64,000 nt of DNA, taken from contig NC_080423.1 of NCBI RefSeq assembly GCF_029873635.1, positions 98,514,397 to 98,578,396 on the forward strand. Reading direction: 5' to 3'. Source of the stretch: Malania oleifera. Taxonomy: Eukaryota; Streptophyta; Magnoliopsida; Santalales; Ximeniaceae. This document shows, one piece after another, positions 37,353 to 47,500 of this stretch. Below the pieces are notes generated by a model that was given only the letters and a program-made list of their open reading frames with translations, ran no database searches and was not told where the DNA came from. Numbering within the stretch: the first letter of the stretch is position 1; each line of letters opens with the position of its first letter. Made by a program: the position numbers and the translations under genes.

Positions 37353-37474
37353 ACGCGTCGTGAAGAGAGGGAGAAGGGTAGAGAGGAAGCGAGTGCAGGA
37401 ATGGGGGAAGTGGAGGATCTGGAAGATAGAGCGAAGGAGGCATCAGCGAACCGCTTCAGCAGGAGGTTCCTCAT
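15039..37474 (-). CDS. PEPCK-like protein without catalytic motifs, probably mitochondrial
   Basis: Eleven exons splice to 449 aa: 37474-37355, 30514-30459, 29454-29330, 29221-29127, 24057-23852, 17556-17368, 17285-17085, 16249-16099, 15982-15919, 15252-15187 and 15115-15039. Lengths sum to 1350 nt and every junction keeps frame. The start ATG sits in ACCACCATG; an Arg/Ser/Ala-rich N-terminus with few acids (residues 1-40, one exon) looks like a mitochondrial presequence. The rest follows ATP-type phosphoenolpyruvate carboxykinase. KVRVISDCPSAV matches the VR.IT region. DIERSSLILCGKAFCD sits where the enzyme has NLTERMQLIGGTWYGGE. KLSAGQAAYHFLAGYQ (340-355) matches RLT..Q..YHFLSGYTAK. The P-loop GLSGTGKT, the GGEMKKG lysines and the GDDEH motif are absent, and it is shorter than usual (540 bacterial, about 670 plant). 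It is probably a pseudoenzyme or has a new role. Intron 4 has a GC donor. Confidence 0.8.
16739..16772. repeat. (TA)n microsatellite
   Basis: A run of about 16 TA units lies in the intron between exons 7 and 8 of the PEPCK-like gene. A similar run lies at about 18648-18683 inside the hAT-like element. Confidence 0.9.
17902..18844. mobile_element. Non-autonomous hAT-like element
   Basis: The left end is CAGGGGTGTAC and the right end is GTACACCCCA, forming a short terminal inverted repeat. Flanks CCCCACAG (17894-17901) and GCCCACAG (18845-18852) form an 8 bp target duplication with one mismatch, as expected for hAT. The subterminal regions repeat AACCGAAC-like motifs in both orientations. No transposase was seen. 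It lies in intron 5 of the PEPCK-like gene. Confidence 0.65.
19116..21056 (-). mobile_element. Small LTR-type element, minus strand
   Basis: Two direct repeats of about 180 bp (19116-19297 and 20886-21056) enclose about 1.6 kb. Next to the right repeat, on the minus strand, stands TGGTATCAGAG, the standard primer-binding site for initiator Met tRNA. This makes the right copy the 5' LTR of a minus-strand element. The internal part has no recognisable polyprotein. LTR ends are not cleanly TG...CA and no target duplication was found, so the limits are approximate. It is an old, non-autonomous fossil. Confidence 0.5.
21298..23047. mobile_element. Second hAT-like element, interrupted
   Basis: The left end TAGGAGCGTAC and the right end TTACACCCCTA are imperfect inverted repeats like those of the element at 17902-18844. 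Both also carry CCAAAAC- and GGTTTTCGG-type subterminal motifs and share an internal GATGGGCTTTTATA-like stretch. No clear target duplication was found. An LTR pair (21939-22834) has inserted inside it. Confidence 0.5.
21939..22834 (+). mobile_element. LTR pair with almost no internal region
   Basis: LTR-like unit 1 (21939-22402) runs TGATAGAGAACC...CTACATCA and unit 2 (22413-22834) runs TGATGGAGAACC...CTACGTCA. They match along their length apart from substitutions and CT-rich length changes. Only about 10 bp lie between them, including TTGGTAT, which looks like the start of a primer-binding site. CATTC precedes unit 1 (21934-21938) and follows unit 2 (22835-22839), a 5 bp target duplication. 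It is a fossil with no coding capacity. Confidence 0.75.
24324..28195 (-). mobile_element. RTE-type LINE, interrupted by a solo LTR
   Basis: The minus strand shows an endonuclease region at about 27550-28020, including IFCLQETEW. Reverse transcriptase pieces lie at about 25700-26850 (YLGFIMQAEGDIEEDV near 25770), followed by the C-terminal WFERV region. The 3' end is the standard plant RTE tail: GACCCCACCTAGTGGGACTTAAGGCTT followed by TTGTTG repeats. Several stops and frame changes disrupt it. An 884 bp solo LTR interrupts it at 24539-25422. It fills most of intron 4 of the PEPCK-like gene. Confidence 0.85.
24539..25422. repeat. Solo LTR inside the RTE LINE
   Basis: The segment starts TGTCACTGGGTC and ends GGGTCTGACA, so the ends are TGTCA...TGACA. 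GCGGT lies on both sides (24534-24538 and 25423-25427). Removing it restores continuity with the related LINE at 32147-35417. No internal retrotransposon region exists, as expected for a solo LTR. The orientation is unclear. Confidence 0.65.
29735..29990 (+). mobile_element. RTE LINE 3' fragment, plus strand
   Basis: The translated end GKPRITETEIVRKGLRALQL matches the C-terminus common in plant RTE elements. It is followed by a weakened 3' tail (CCCACCCAGTGGGACATAAGGCTT). It is truncated at its 5' side. Confidence 0.65.
30628..31510. mobile_element. TIR element with GC-rich CCGTTACG motifs
   Basis: Ends ATGGTTTTAAAT and ATTTAAAACCAT are perfect 12 bp inverted repeats. The subterminal regions carry many copies of CCGTTACG, GTTACGTAA and similar motifs in both orientations. 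ATGCAAT occurs close to both ends (30620-30626 and 31513-31519) and may be a target duplication. No transposase was seen. It lies in intron 1 of the PEPCK-like gene. Confidence 0.6.
31841..32146 (+). mobile_element. TRIM element, left part, split by a LINE
   Basis: An LTR end (CCAAGTGGTAATCTAACA) is followed at once by a primer-binding site (TGGTACCAGAG, 31859). Then come a short internal part, a polypurine tract (GGGGAG) and a second LTR starting TGTTAAAG at 32077. The RTE LINE at 32147-35417 interrupts this second LTR, whose last bases (CTGACA) are at 35435-35440. A further primer-binding site and internal stretch follow, so this was a tandem LTR-internal-LTR-internal array. A 62 bp internal segment is tandemly duplicated (31859-31920 and 31921-31982). 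Confidence 0.7.
32147..35417 (-). mobile_element. RTE-type LINE with 17 bp target duplication
   Basis: This is a near full-length minus-strand copy of about 3.3 kb. Both flanks carry TTAGGCGAAGTGATAAT (32130-32146 and 35418-35434), which lies inside a TRIM LTR. The coding order is endonuclease (about 34470-35080), reverse transcriptase (about 32620-33340, with FRYLGSIMQAEGEIEEDVM) and C-terminal MLYELECWATKKQH with LRWMSGI (about 32390-32580). The 3' end is the plant RTE tail with TTG repeats. At 33345-33868 about 420 bp of LINE sequence is replaced by about 520 bp of unrelated DNA. Several stops and frame changes are present. Confidence 0.85.
33345..33868. other. Unrelated DNA replacing part of the RTE LINE
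   Basis: LINE homology with 24324-28195 stops at 33345 and resumes at 33868. The segment includes a repeated AGGTAGGCGCATTGA motif (33426-33463), CCAGCCCTAGCCCT twice and a CTTCTTCTGCTGCTG run. No gene or terminal repeat was recognised. Confidence 0.5.
34955..36175. repeat. Large inverted repeat of a LINE-TRIM junction
   Basis: The left arm is about 34955-35553 and the right arm about 35561-36175, with only a few bases between. Both arms contain, in mirror order, TRIM internal sequence, a TRIM LTR end and the 5' part of an RTE LINE as far as the LQET(E/K)WVG region. The arms have diverged by scattered substitutions. Because both contain the same insertion junction, this is an inverted duplication and not two separate insertions. 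Confidence 0.75.
36186..36257 (+). repeat. TRIM solo LTR
   Basis: The stretch TTAAAGCTTGATATACATTG...GTGGTAATCTAACA matches the 76 bp TRIM LTR at 32077-32146. No primer-binding site follows, so it is probably solo. It abuts the right arm of the inverted repeat. Confidence 0.6.
37302..37349. repeat. (GA)n microsatellite beside exon 1 donor
   Basis: About 24 GA units read as CT on the coding strand. They begin five bases into intron 1 of the PEPCK-like gene, right after its donor. Confidence 0.9.
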
Positions 37475-40400
37475 GGTGGTCTGTTGTTGGAGACGAACCC
37501 AGCAAATGGAGAGACCAAAACCCCACTCTCTCCACTCCTACACAGCTCTATTCTGGCTTTGTGTCTTTTGGGTTTGGCTGCTACCAGCCTACCACCATCA
37601 TCAAAAAACACATTTAAAATTAAATAATATAAATGTTCATATAATATTATCAAACACTTTCTTTAAAAAAAATCGAATCATTTTCAATTTATATAAATTT
37701 TTAATTCAAATTAAAATAAAATGATCATAGGAATTTAAAATATTATTAAAATTAAAATTTTCATAAATTTTTAAATCTTAAAAAAATAATAAGAATCACT
37801 TACAAAATATTTTTACTGTTTTTTGACATAAGATTAGATTGTTCTTAATTTTGAAATTTAATAATTAAGTAAAATAATTATAATAATTTTTATTTTTATA
37901 ATATTTAATTTATTTATATTTTTGTTGTAATTTTTTTAAATTTTAATCATGTTTTTTTATCGACAAATGAGCTTTGTTTAATCAAGTTTCAATTTATTTT
38001 TATTTTACAATTATTAACTAAATAGATTATTGGTTTCGATTTTTAGTTTTTAATTCTTATTTTTTATTTTTGTTTCTATTTTTTTTGTTTTCGCAATTTT
38101 TGACGATGGTAACCAAACAACCCCTTCAACTCATATATTTTAGATCAAACACCTTCCTAATATTTGTTGAATATCTTTTCGCTCCTTTTATTATTATTTT
38201 TTAATGTATTTTAGATATGTTCATCATGGCATGACTTTATTTTTTTGCTTCTCCATTATTATATATAATTATTTTTTTTTCTTTTGAAATGATGGTATTC
38301 GAAGTCCTTTAGACACTCAACTAATCCATCGAAATCTCTATACTTTTTCATTTAAATATTAAAATATTATTTCAAATGGAAAGTCGTAATGCTCAAGAGA
38401 ATAACAACTACAAATTTTTTATTTGTTAATTTACTAAGTTTAGTTATGATGACATTTACAATGAAAGAAGATGTATACTAAAGTTTTCTATATCATAAAA
38501 GGAGGCATTATAAAGAAAAGGGCTATGTGGTTTTTCTATATGACCCAATTCTATGGTATAGACAAGGGTGGGCAAAAAGAAATTCAAAAAATTGAACCAA
38601 ATAGCAATATCAAGACCAAACTAAAAAAAAATAATATATAGTTTTGATTTGTATTTTTAATTTAATTTAGTTACCAATTTAGTTTTTGTTCAGTGTATTC
38701 AATAATCCTGGTTAATCAAGCTAATATATTAATGTATTGAAATTATAATATAATTATAAATTATGTATTTAAAATATATATTATTTATTTAAAGATATAT
38801 TATGTGGGAGTATGTACATCAATAAAACAATATTAATTTTTCATATTTTAAATTGTAAATATAAATTTTAATATCATTTTGGCATGGAATGTGTAATTAC
38901 TAGGTTAACCATTGGATTTAAAAAGTTCATGAACAAGAGTTCAATTAACCATTTAAACTGGTTCAATTTCAATTCATACTTTTGGTGGGTCAAAAATTTA
39001 GTTTGGTTAATGGTTTAAGTGAATAGTTTAACTAAATCATACCCGATTCTCGGTGCACATATTATTTGTAGCATGTTAATATTTTTTAAGAATCCGTTTG
39101 GATCAAGGATTTTGCTTAAGAAAAGGAAAATAATGAACAAACTCATTTTCCCTTATATTTTTCTTTTCTATCAAATTATATCCAAAATAAAATTTTATTT
39201 TAATATGACTAAAATTTAAGAAAAACTAAACATTAATTGTGTGTGAAATCAAAATTTTATTTATAATTTTGTCTATTCATTATTTTCTTTCTCACTTTCC
39301 TTAATAATCAAACATAAAAATGCGAATTCTTTAATATTTTACTTTCCTTTCACTAATATTTTTTGAGCTTCAAACATAGACTTAGTGTATCAAAAATATC
39401 GCTCATGTTGCTTTTGAAAATATGAATTTTGAGTTTTGAATTTAGACTTGTGTGGATATAAACCAAATTTAATAAAATATTCTATTAATATTCTAGTTCA
39501 TACAAATTAAATTTCCAACCTCTCTCAAACACCAAATCATAATTTCCTAAAATTCAAAGAAGTGGTTTGTGAACATGATGGTAGGAGTGAATTTGGACAT
39601 CCCTACACCCTACTTCAATCCTGATGCAGTGTTCAATTTCAGGCTTCATTGGAAAATTTTGTAGACCGATCTTTCTCCCAAAGGACTAAGTTACATCCAT
39701 GGGGAGGAAGCTTATATAAGAAAAATGGGAATGTATACACACACACACAAACAGTGCATTTTTAATTATGGGCTTAATTTGTAGAATGATTTTAGCATGG
39801 GATTGGGGGAGACTATTGTTCATGTTAGCTTTTAAACATTAATGAAGCATTTCGATAGCAAACACAAACATGAGGAGGACAATAAAGAAGAGGGGTTGAA
39901 GAGGTAGTCCTCTAGTCCATTTTATCAAGAATGATGGAAAGGCATGTGCCCATAGCAAGGCATGAAAATGATTAAGGAAAGATCGAAGACTCGTAGAAGG
40001 AACATATGGTTTCTCAATTGTTGCAGATAAGAAGATTGATGAAAGACTATAATATGACTTTTGATTTTTTGTCATATAAATTTGTCTTCATATAAACAGT
40101 TCAGATCAATTAAGCAGAATCCTCCTAATGATGGTTGGATGATAATGAATGTTGACAGTAGCTCTTGAGACAATTTAGGACGGAGAATTTGTGATCTTAT
40201 TATGGACCACTTTGGGAATTGGATAGTTGGGTTTTTTGTTCAGTTGGGATAATTACAAATATACTGGTGGAGGTAGAAGAAATTTCATATGGTCGTAATT
40301 TATGGTCTCAATTTAATTTGGAATCTAAGAGTGCGACATGTTTTTGTTTTTGTGTTTTGATTTTTTTGAGTTAGGTTCTTAGAGAACTCTTCGATGTGTG

Positions 40401-41590
40401 AATACATATAGGTCATATGTACATCTTTAATGACCTTTATTGCAAATATCAAACATTTCAAATATTTGTATCGACATAACTTGCATAAAGACTATTAATA
40501 TGCGACCTACTTGAGTTAATTGGATTAAGCAAAATACTTCTTCACGTAGCATTAGTTCACTTCTTGTATTGACAAGTTTAATTTTTTATTTTTATTTTTT
40601 TTATACTTTTTATTTTATAATTTCACACTACCAAAAAATGGAAGCATGAAAGTTCTTCATCTCATGAGCAAGTGTTCATGAACTAAAAAAAAAAGTTTAG
40701 AGCTATTGGCAGGAGTTGTTTTTTTTTTTTTTTTTTTTTTTTTTATATATCTCAAAAATTACACCATTATCAAACACTTGATTTAAAAAACCAAAAAAAA
40801 ACACACACACACCACCCTCTGAACTCTTGAACAGATTTTTTTTTTTTATAGCAAAAAAAGAGATTTCATTAAATAAGAGAAGAATTTACAAAGTAAAGAA
40901 TAAACATCTCCCAACAAAATTCTGAAAAAAATAAAATAAAAAGGAACTAAAAAGATAAATAAATATGCAAAGAATTCCTCGATTTCCAAAAAGCTAACTC
41001 CCTTTAAACATGGAAAGCCAAGGCATCATAAGAAAGCAAAGTATTAATCTTTTCCCGAATCAATAGCCAATTGATTTTTTCACTGAAATAACCAGTGCCT
41101 TGCACAAACATTAGACAAACCCAAGCTTGTCCCAACACACCAAATAATGAGCTCGGAGATGTATGCCACAAATATTGAAAGCAGAGCTTCAATGTTCATA
41201 TCATTAAAATTTAAAATGAGTTAACAACACAATCAAGTGAGACTTTAACGACTGCCCTGTGATTTACCTTTTCACTGGTGACATTGTTAAAATATCAAAC
41301 TAACAAATAACTAATTCACATTAGAAATAATACAATCAAAATGGCATTTAGTCACTAATAATCATTTTAATAATTTGACAACAAACAGATCATCATAATC
41401 ACTTTTCAATACAAGTCATCGTTAAAATACACCACCTGAACACTAAATTGATTATGTGCAAAATCAATCATCTTGTAATTAAATGTATAAATAAACAAGA
41501 AATAATCTAATATTACTTGTATAAAAGAGGGAACATGAGTATGTAGGCAAAATTGTACACTCTGAAACATAAAACTACAAATCTTGCGTC
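37475..41590. other. Intergenic DNA between the two host genes
   Basis: The first 150 bases are the likely 5' UTR and promoter of the minus-strand PEPCK-like gene. The rest is very A/T-rich. It includes a degenerate AACCAAA/GGTTAAT-type region at about 38570-39030, an RNase H fragment near 40100-40330 and long T-runs near 40721-40743. No host gene was recognised. Confidence 0.55.
40104..40330 (+). pseudogene. Retroelement RNase H-like fragment
   Basis: In one frame, NPPNDGWMIMNVDSSS followed by IMDHFGNWIVGF resembles the start of the plant RVT_3 (RNase H-like) domain, PP..GW.K.N.DGS...G..IRD..G.W..GF. The fragment is short and contains a stop. It is probably a LINE-derived relic. Confidence 0.5.
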
Positions 41591-44500
41591 TTATGCCTCT
41601 AATGAAATAGCTGAGGCATTCCCGTGAGCCGTCCCTTTAACTTTCTTGCGCACACCTTCTCTGGATTTTCGCGACTTCCTTTTCTTAGTAGAAGACTTCT
41701 CATTCTGCTCTTCAGAAGCCTGCTTCTGCACTGCATTGGCTGCATTTTCTGTTAATGGCCCCTCAACAGCATCCTCAAGATCAGAGTGCAACTCATGCTT
41801 GTCTTTCAGCTTCTGCACTGCATCAGTTGCATTTTCTGCTAATGGTCCCTCATCTGCATCCTCAATATCAGAGTGCAACTCAGGCTGGCTGTTCAGACCC
41901 TTTGCATCAGTTTCCGATTCAATAACAGACATTTCTGTAAGAGTGTAGTCCAACAAAAGTGTGCTTCTTATGAGCCTGTCGATCCTGTTGAAATGTCTCT
42001 GGGAGTATGGGATAAGACCTTCAAGGAGTTCTCCAATGCCTCTGATCTAAAACATCATCATACAACAAGATCATAATCACATTCACAAGACATTAATTGT
42101 ATTAAATCCTCAAATACAATCCTTAGATACTTAAGTCCCATTGGTGGGTATGAATCAGTTTCTGTCAATTCACACAATTGAGGGCATTTTCCTCAACTAT
42201 CTTAAGAGCTATTAAATCCTTCACATGTAATACATTTTTATAATATTAGCTTTATTATTCAATAAATATATAAAGAGGTATTAGGAAATGAAAACAGGAC
42301 ATCAAAGTGGGAGAATCCCCTTTTTATATGTATTTATGTTACAATTTTGCATCAGTAAAGCAAATATAAGTAGGTGCGAAAGGGATGCCAACCCAATGCA
42401 CGAAAAAACTCATTCACAAGCTGAAAATGAACATCTAGGAATTTCCTGGACATTTATCTCACAATTTTTATCATATTAGAAGTATAGACCTTTTTACAAC
42501 TTATTTTTAACCCTGTTGAGGAGATATGCAATTAATATGTTGACCAGATACCTTGGCGCTACACACACAGCCTATGATTAAAGCAAAACCCTTCAAAACA
42601 ACATATGGTTCATGCTAAAATTCAGGAGCTACAACCCCAATAAAATGTGAACAGAAGATGTCTACGTAACATTTTGAAAACAAACTGGAACAATCTCAAA
42701 TGCAGTTGAGATTATAACTCAAGCACTTCACATAGCATCATGATCACCTAAAGAAAAGGAGGAAGGGACCCACAACACAATGGCCCTTAAGAGGAAAATA
42801 GTGGGTGTCCAAATTTGATGGTGCTGTCATATATTCCAATTGATTTAGAGGATTGTCTTACTCACTAACATTGAAGACAGCAATTGTGAGCAGGTGGTTA
42901 AATCACCAACTCCGCATTATAAGTATGTATGCAGGCGGTTCTTCACCAATGGCGGCGATTCATTTTCTGCTGCAATAACACATTCTCTAACTGGATGTTT
43001 GTGAACTAACTTCATGGTTCATTCAAGTAACCAACCATGATATAACCTAAGTTCGATGGGAGGGAACAGTATTTCAGTGATTGCTGCTATTGTTGGTTGT
43101 TATCCTGATCCCAGTGGAATTTGGGAAAAGCGTCATATCAATCCATTAGAAATGCCTGTAAATTTAATAATAAAGAACTCTGAACCAGAATACTCAAAAG
43201 AAAACAACCTCAATAATCTCTGTTGGGGGAAGAATGTTGAAAACCCGGAAAAGCACAAATTGAGCAATGTGACAGAGTTTTGGCTTAGTGTTCCATTCTC
43301 GAACATACTCAAGCAGTAGATGAAATTCTTCCTTGCCAAGAGCATGAAGTGTTTTTTCTATCTGATCTTCAGCCTTTCTCTTCCTGAAAATAATTTTACT
43401 CAAAACACATTTGCAACAGTATATGCACGAAAAAGAGATGATTTCCTAACCTGCAAAGTTCAGCAAATAGTTCAAAAAGTTTATGAGGCCTGCGAAGTTC
43501 AATAGCAATTTGAATTGCTTCAGTGTAGTCGGCATCTAAGATGGCATTTTCAAGGTCTTGACCTCTCAGAACCCCTTCCTCCTGCATCAACAACACAGCA
43601 GTTTTATTAAGTAATTTCTTTAGATACCAGCTTTCTTTCATAATTAGAATTGTTCAACTTTTGTATGGAGTAAAAACAACAGATACAAGTCAGTGGATGG
43701 CCCTAAAACCAAGCACACAAATGCAGGAAAAAGTAAAATTAATATACAAATATATCAGCTGCACAAAGGATACCAATTTGTCTAAAGTTGGGAATTTTAC
43801 ACTTAGTGATGCACTTTCAAGCATTATGTTCAATGCAAAAATATTTCATGCAATTCATTGGAAAATGTACTTCAGGTGCTTCATGCTTGCACAGAACATT
43901 GACATGCACAAAAAATTCAGAGAGGCTTTCCCACTTCCCAACCTTACAAAATATCCTAGGTGACTAGGTACTTGGTAGTCACAGTTGCTCCTACACATAA
44001 ACTTAACAAATATAAGCAGAAGGTTAACATTGCAATACATAAATTCATTCAGTACAAACATTCTAAAATTCTAGTCCACAGCAAGAATAGTAAATGGCTA
44101 AGGAGTAAGAAGTAAGATTTAAGGACTGCAATTAGCCAAGGGATAAGGACTAAGGCATAACATTTAAGGAAAGATTTGACTACAATTAGTTGAGGAATAA
44201 GGCATACGGCAAAACATTTAAGGACTAGAGATTATTTGACCTCACATTTAAGCTTTTATCCATTTCTAACCTCACTTACATAAAATCGAAGGAGAAAAAC
44301 TTGCAAATTTTTTTTTTTTATTTTTTTAATACAGAAAGGAAAAACCTATCAAAGGATAAAGGAACCAATGCAAGAGCAGCCAGGACAACAAGTCCTCCCA
44401 AGCACTGAAGGGGCAAAAAGTAAAAGATAAGAAATATATGAAAAGAAAGGGTAAAAATAAAATTTGTTGTGTTTTTGTGGCTCTTATACTTGGTGGAGTT

Positions 44501-47500
44501 CATAAACAAAGGAAGAAAAACATATGTGTGAAGTCATTGGTGCTATGCAGCAGACATTCGTCGACGAATGGAGATACCGAGAGCAGATGAGATTTAGACA
44601 TTCAGAAGTCGTCGACGAATATGCCTAGTTCATCGACGAATGAACACTAATCGTCAATGAATGGACCCAATTTGTCGACGAATGGACTTGAGGCTGCGAG
44701 GATGATTTCAAATTTTGAATGTAAACATTAGGACGGTTGGGTTTTGGGCGGAAACCTCCGTGGGATTGTTAAATATGTCATTTTGGACATATTATGGAGA
44801 GAGAGAGAGAGAGAGAGAGAGGGGGAGGGGAAGGAGAGAAGATCATTGTATTGTGTATTTTGTGATCTTCATAGTGAAATCTTTGCCAATTGCTCCCGTG
44901 GATGTAGGCTTTGCCGAACCACATAATTCCTGGTGTCATTGCTCTTATTATTACTTTGTTTATTTGCTGTGGTTGTGGAGTAATTATGGATAATCACCAT
45001 TTATATTGTTGTATTTGGTTTTTGTTTGATCCTTTACACAATATACATATTCCGTTGTGCATTGTTTGAGAGGCATTTTTTACAACAATTGGTATCAGAG
45101 GGAAGTTGTAATGGCCTCCGCATCTTCTTTTGCGAAATTTGATGTTGTCAAATTTGATGAAACTGGAAATTTCGGTCTGTGTAGAGAAGGATGAAGGATC
45201 TCTTGGGGTAACAAGGTATGATGAAAGTTTTATACAGAATTTAACCGGATAGTATGGATGCAGCGACTTGGAATGAATTGGGAGCAATGGAAGTATCAAC
45301 CTTTCGACTTTGTTTGGCTAATGATGCGATGTATCATGTCATGGATGAGGATTCTCCGACATTAGTTTGACGAAAACTGGAATGCCAATATATGTCTACG
45401 AATTCGTCAAAATCTGCAAGTGTAGTGGAGGAAGATTCTGAATGTAGTGATGGAGGATATGCTATGTGTTTCATCGGGTTTGGAGTGCCTCACAGATGAT
45501 TCTTAGATCTTAGATATCGGATGCTTTTATCCTGGAAAATGATTTGACATCTACAGGTCAGTTTATGTTGGTTGTATTTTGATGGAAAATGATATTTCAT
45601 GCAAAATATTTGTTATTGGAAATGTCAAAATTAGAATGTATGATGGTGTTGTAAGAACCAAATGTGATGTAAAGTATGAACCGAGTCTAAGGAAGAATGT
45701 TATTTCATTTGATACTTTAAGTTGTAGTGGATATTGTTACAAGTTTGAAAGTGGAGAAATGAAAGTGTGTGAAGGCGACTCGATAGTGATGAAAGGAGAA
45801 AAAGTAGCGAGAAATATCTATGCACTGCAGGATGTTAAGGTTGTAGGTGGATCTGCAACTGTTGCATCTAAGTCAGATATCTTGTGGCATATGCGGTTAA
45901 AGCATATGGGTGACTACATGTATTCAAATATTTGGGAACTGATGATGATAGCATCAGGGGATAGACATATGTATAGTGGGTATATTACAAAGTGTCTTGG
46001 TGTACTTTATGCAGTGACTGAGATGGAGAACCAGACCGGGAGAGAGATTCTCAAGTCACACATTGGGGCTGAGTATGCTGGTTTTGTTCAAGGAGTGTTG
46101 TGAGTATGGCAGATCATATGCAGCGCTTGCAGGGTATTTCTTGGTGAAGTCAGTGAGTATAGCGCATTTCTTATGTGACCAATCGCCAAAGGTATCGCTA
46201 GATGAGAAAGTTGCAAGTGAATTGTGGACAAGTTTTGTGGTAGACTACTTGGTTGTGAGTGGATGTCCACTGGTGAACTATTCTAGTGATGGATGATCTA
46301 GGTTTGGTGTTATGTTCAGACAGTACACTTTTCTGGTGTATAAGAAAGGTGGGTACAAGCTGGGTGATCTTTTAGCAAACAAAGGGATGATCGATGACAT
46401 GACTTTTGTTGATGAAGCCATGGAACAACGTACCCAGGTAAAGAAAGAGAAACAAATGTCAGAAAATTACAGTAGCAACAATCATGTTAATTAGGTAGAG
46501 TTAGGGACTCAGGGAAGAAATACAGGGAGTTCTATCTCGGATCAACAGTATCACAGTATGAATGGGCGTGTGATGCACGTGGAGCTACAAACTTAGGGCA
46601 AAGATGGCATTGATCATATTACATGGAGTTTCAGCTTGAGAGACCAGTAGAATTGCGGTGGGCCCATGTACACTATCAGACCACCACTCAAGTATAAATT
46701 TGGCATTCTGGTGTTTCATGTATTCATTACTACTAGCAACAAGGTTTCTACTATTTTTCAAGTTGCAATGCATGACAAAGGTAAAAATAGAAGGATAAGT
46801 GTTATGGTAGAGAAAATGGATGTATTGCATATGTACCAGGTGTGTGAGTTGGTGAAACTTCCAGTGTGGAAGAAAGTGATAAGATGCAGTAAAGTGATGT
46901 ATCTGTTGTGTGTGAATGACATGTTTTTGGCTGGAAAGGTTTTAACTGAAGCTAATTAGTTGGGAACACTATTGAAAGTTTTTGACATGAATGTGTTGGG
47001 TACGACCAAAATGGGTCTTGGTTTGTTGATTCGCATATACAAAACTACATGGAGATTAGTGTTATCTCAGGGTGGTTTTGAGAACAGTGCTTCAGAGAGA
47101 TCGGAGTTATCTCAGGGTGGCTTTATGGATAGAACTGCAGGGAGACTTTGTTTGCTATCTCAAGGGGGTTCTGTGGAGAATTAATATGGAAAGTCTATCA
47201 TTTGGTACCCAAAAACGGGTTATGATGTCCAGGATATGTCAAAAGTTCCCCATGATTGTGCAATGGAGTGTTTTGGCACACAACAGAGTGGACCGTCAGT
47301 TGTAAATTTTGTTGAAGACTATGCAGGGGGCTTTGGTGATATAAGGCTTGCAGCAGCTTTTGTGCTTACTGTTGTGGGATGATCTTATTAGAAGCCTAAG
47401 GTGAAGTCTTCAGGTGTTGCATATACAACCGTATCAGGGTTGATGGTAGAAGCCGAAGCTGCCATTAGCAAGTTCAAGTGGCGTTGCTTGGACTTAGTGT

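Noticed and set aside
37266-37724. Plus-strand frame of 152 aa starting with an RE-repeat
   Set aside because: It is antisense to exon 1 of the PEPCK-like gene and driven by the GA microsatellite.
41646-41948. Plus-strand 100 aa frame
   Set aside because: It is the antisense shadow of the duplicated acidic tail in the last UTP13 exon.
44555-44690. CRISPR-like spaced repeats
   Set aside because: Units are short, imperfect and palindromic inside an LTR; spacing is irregular and there are no cas genes.
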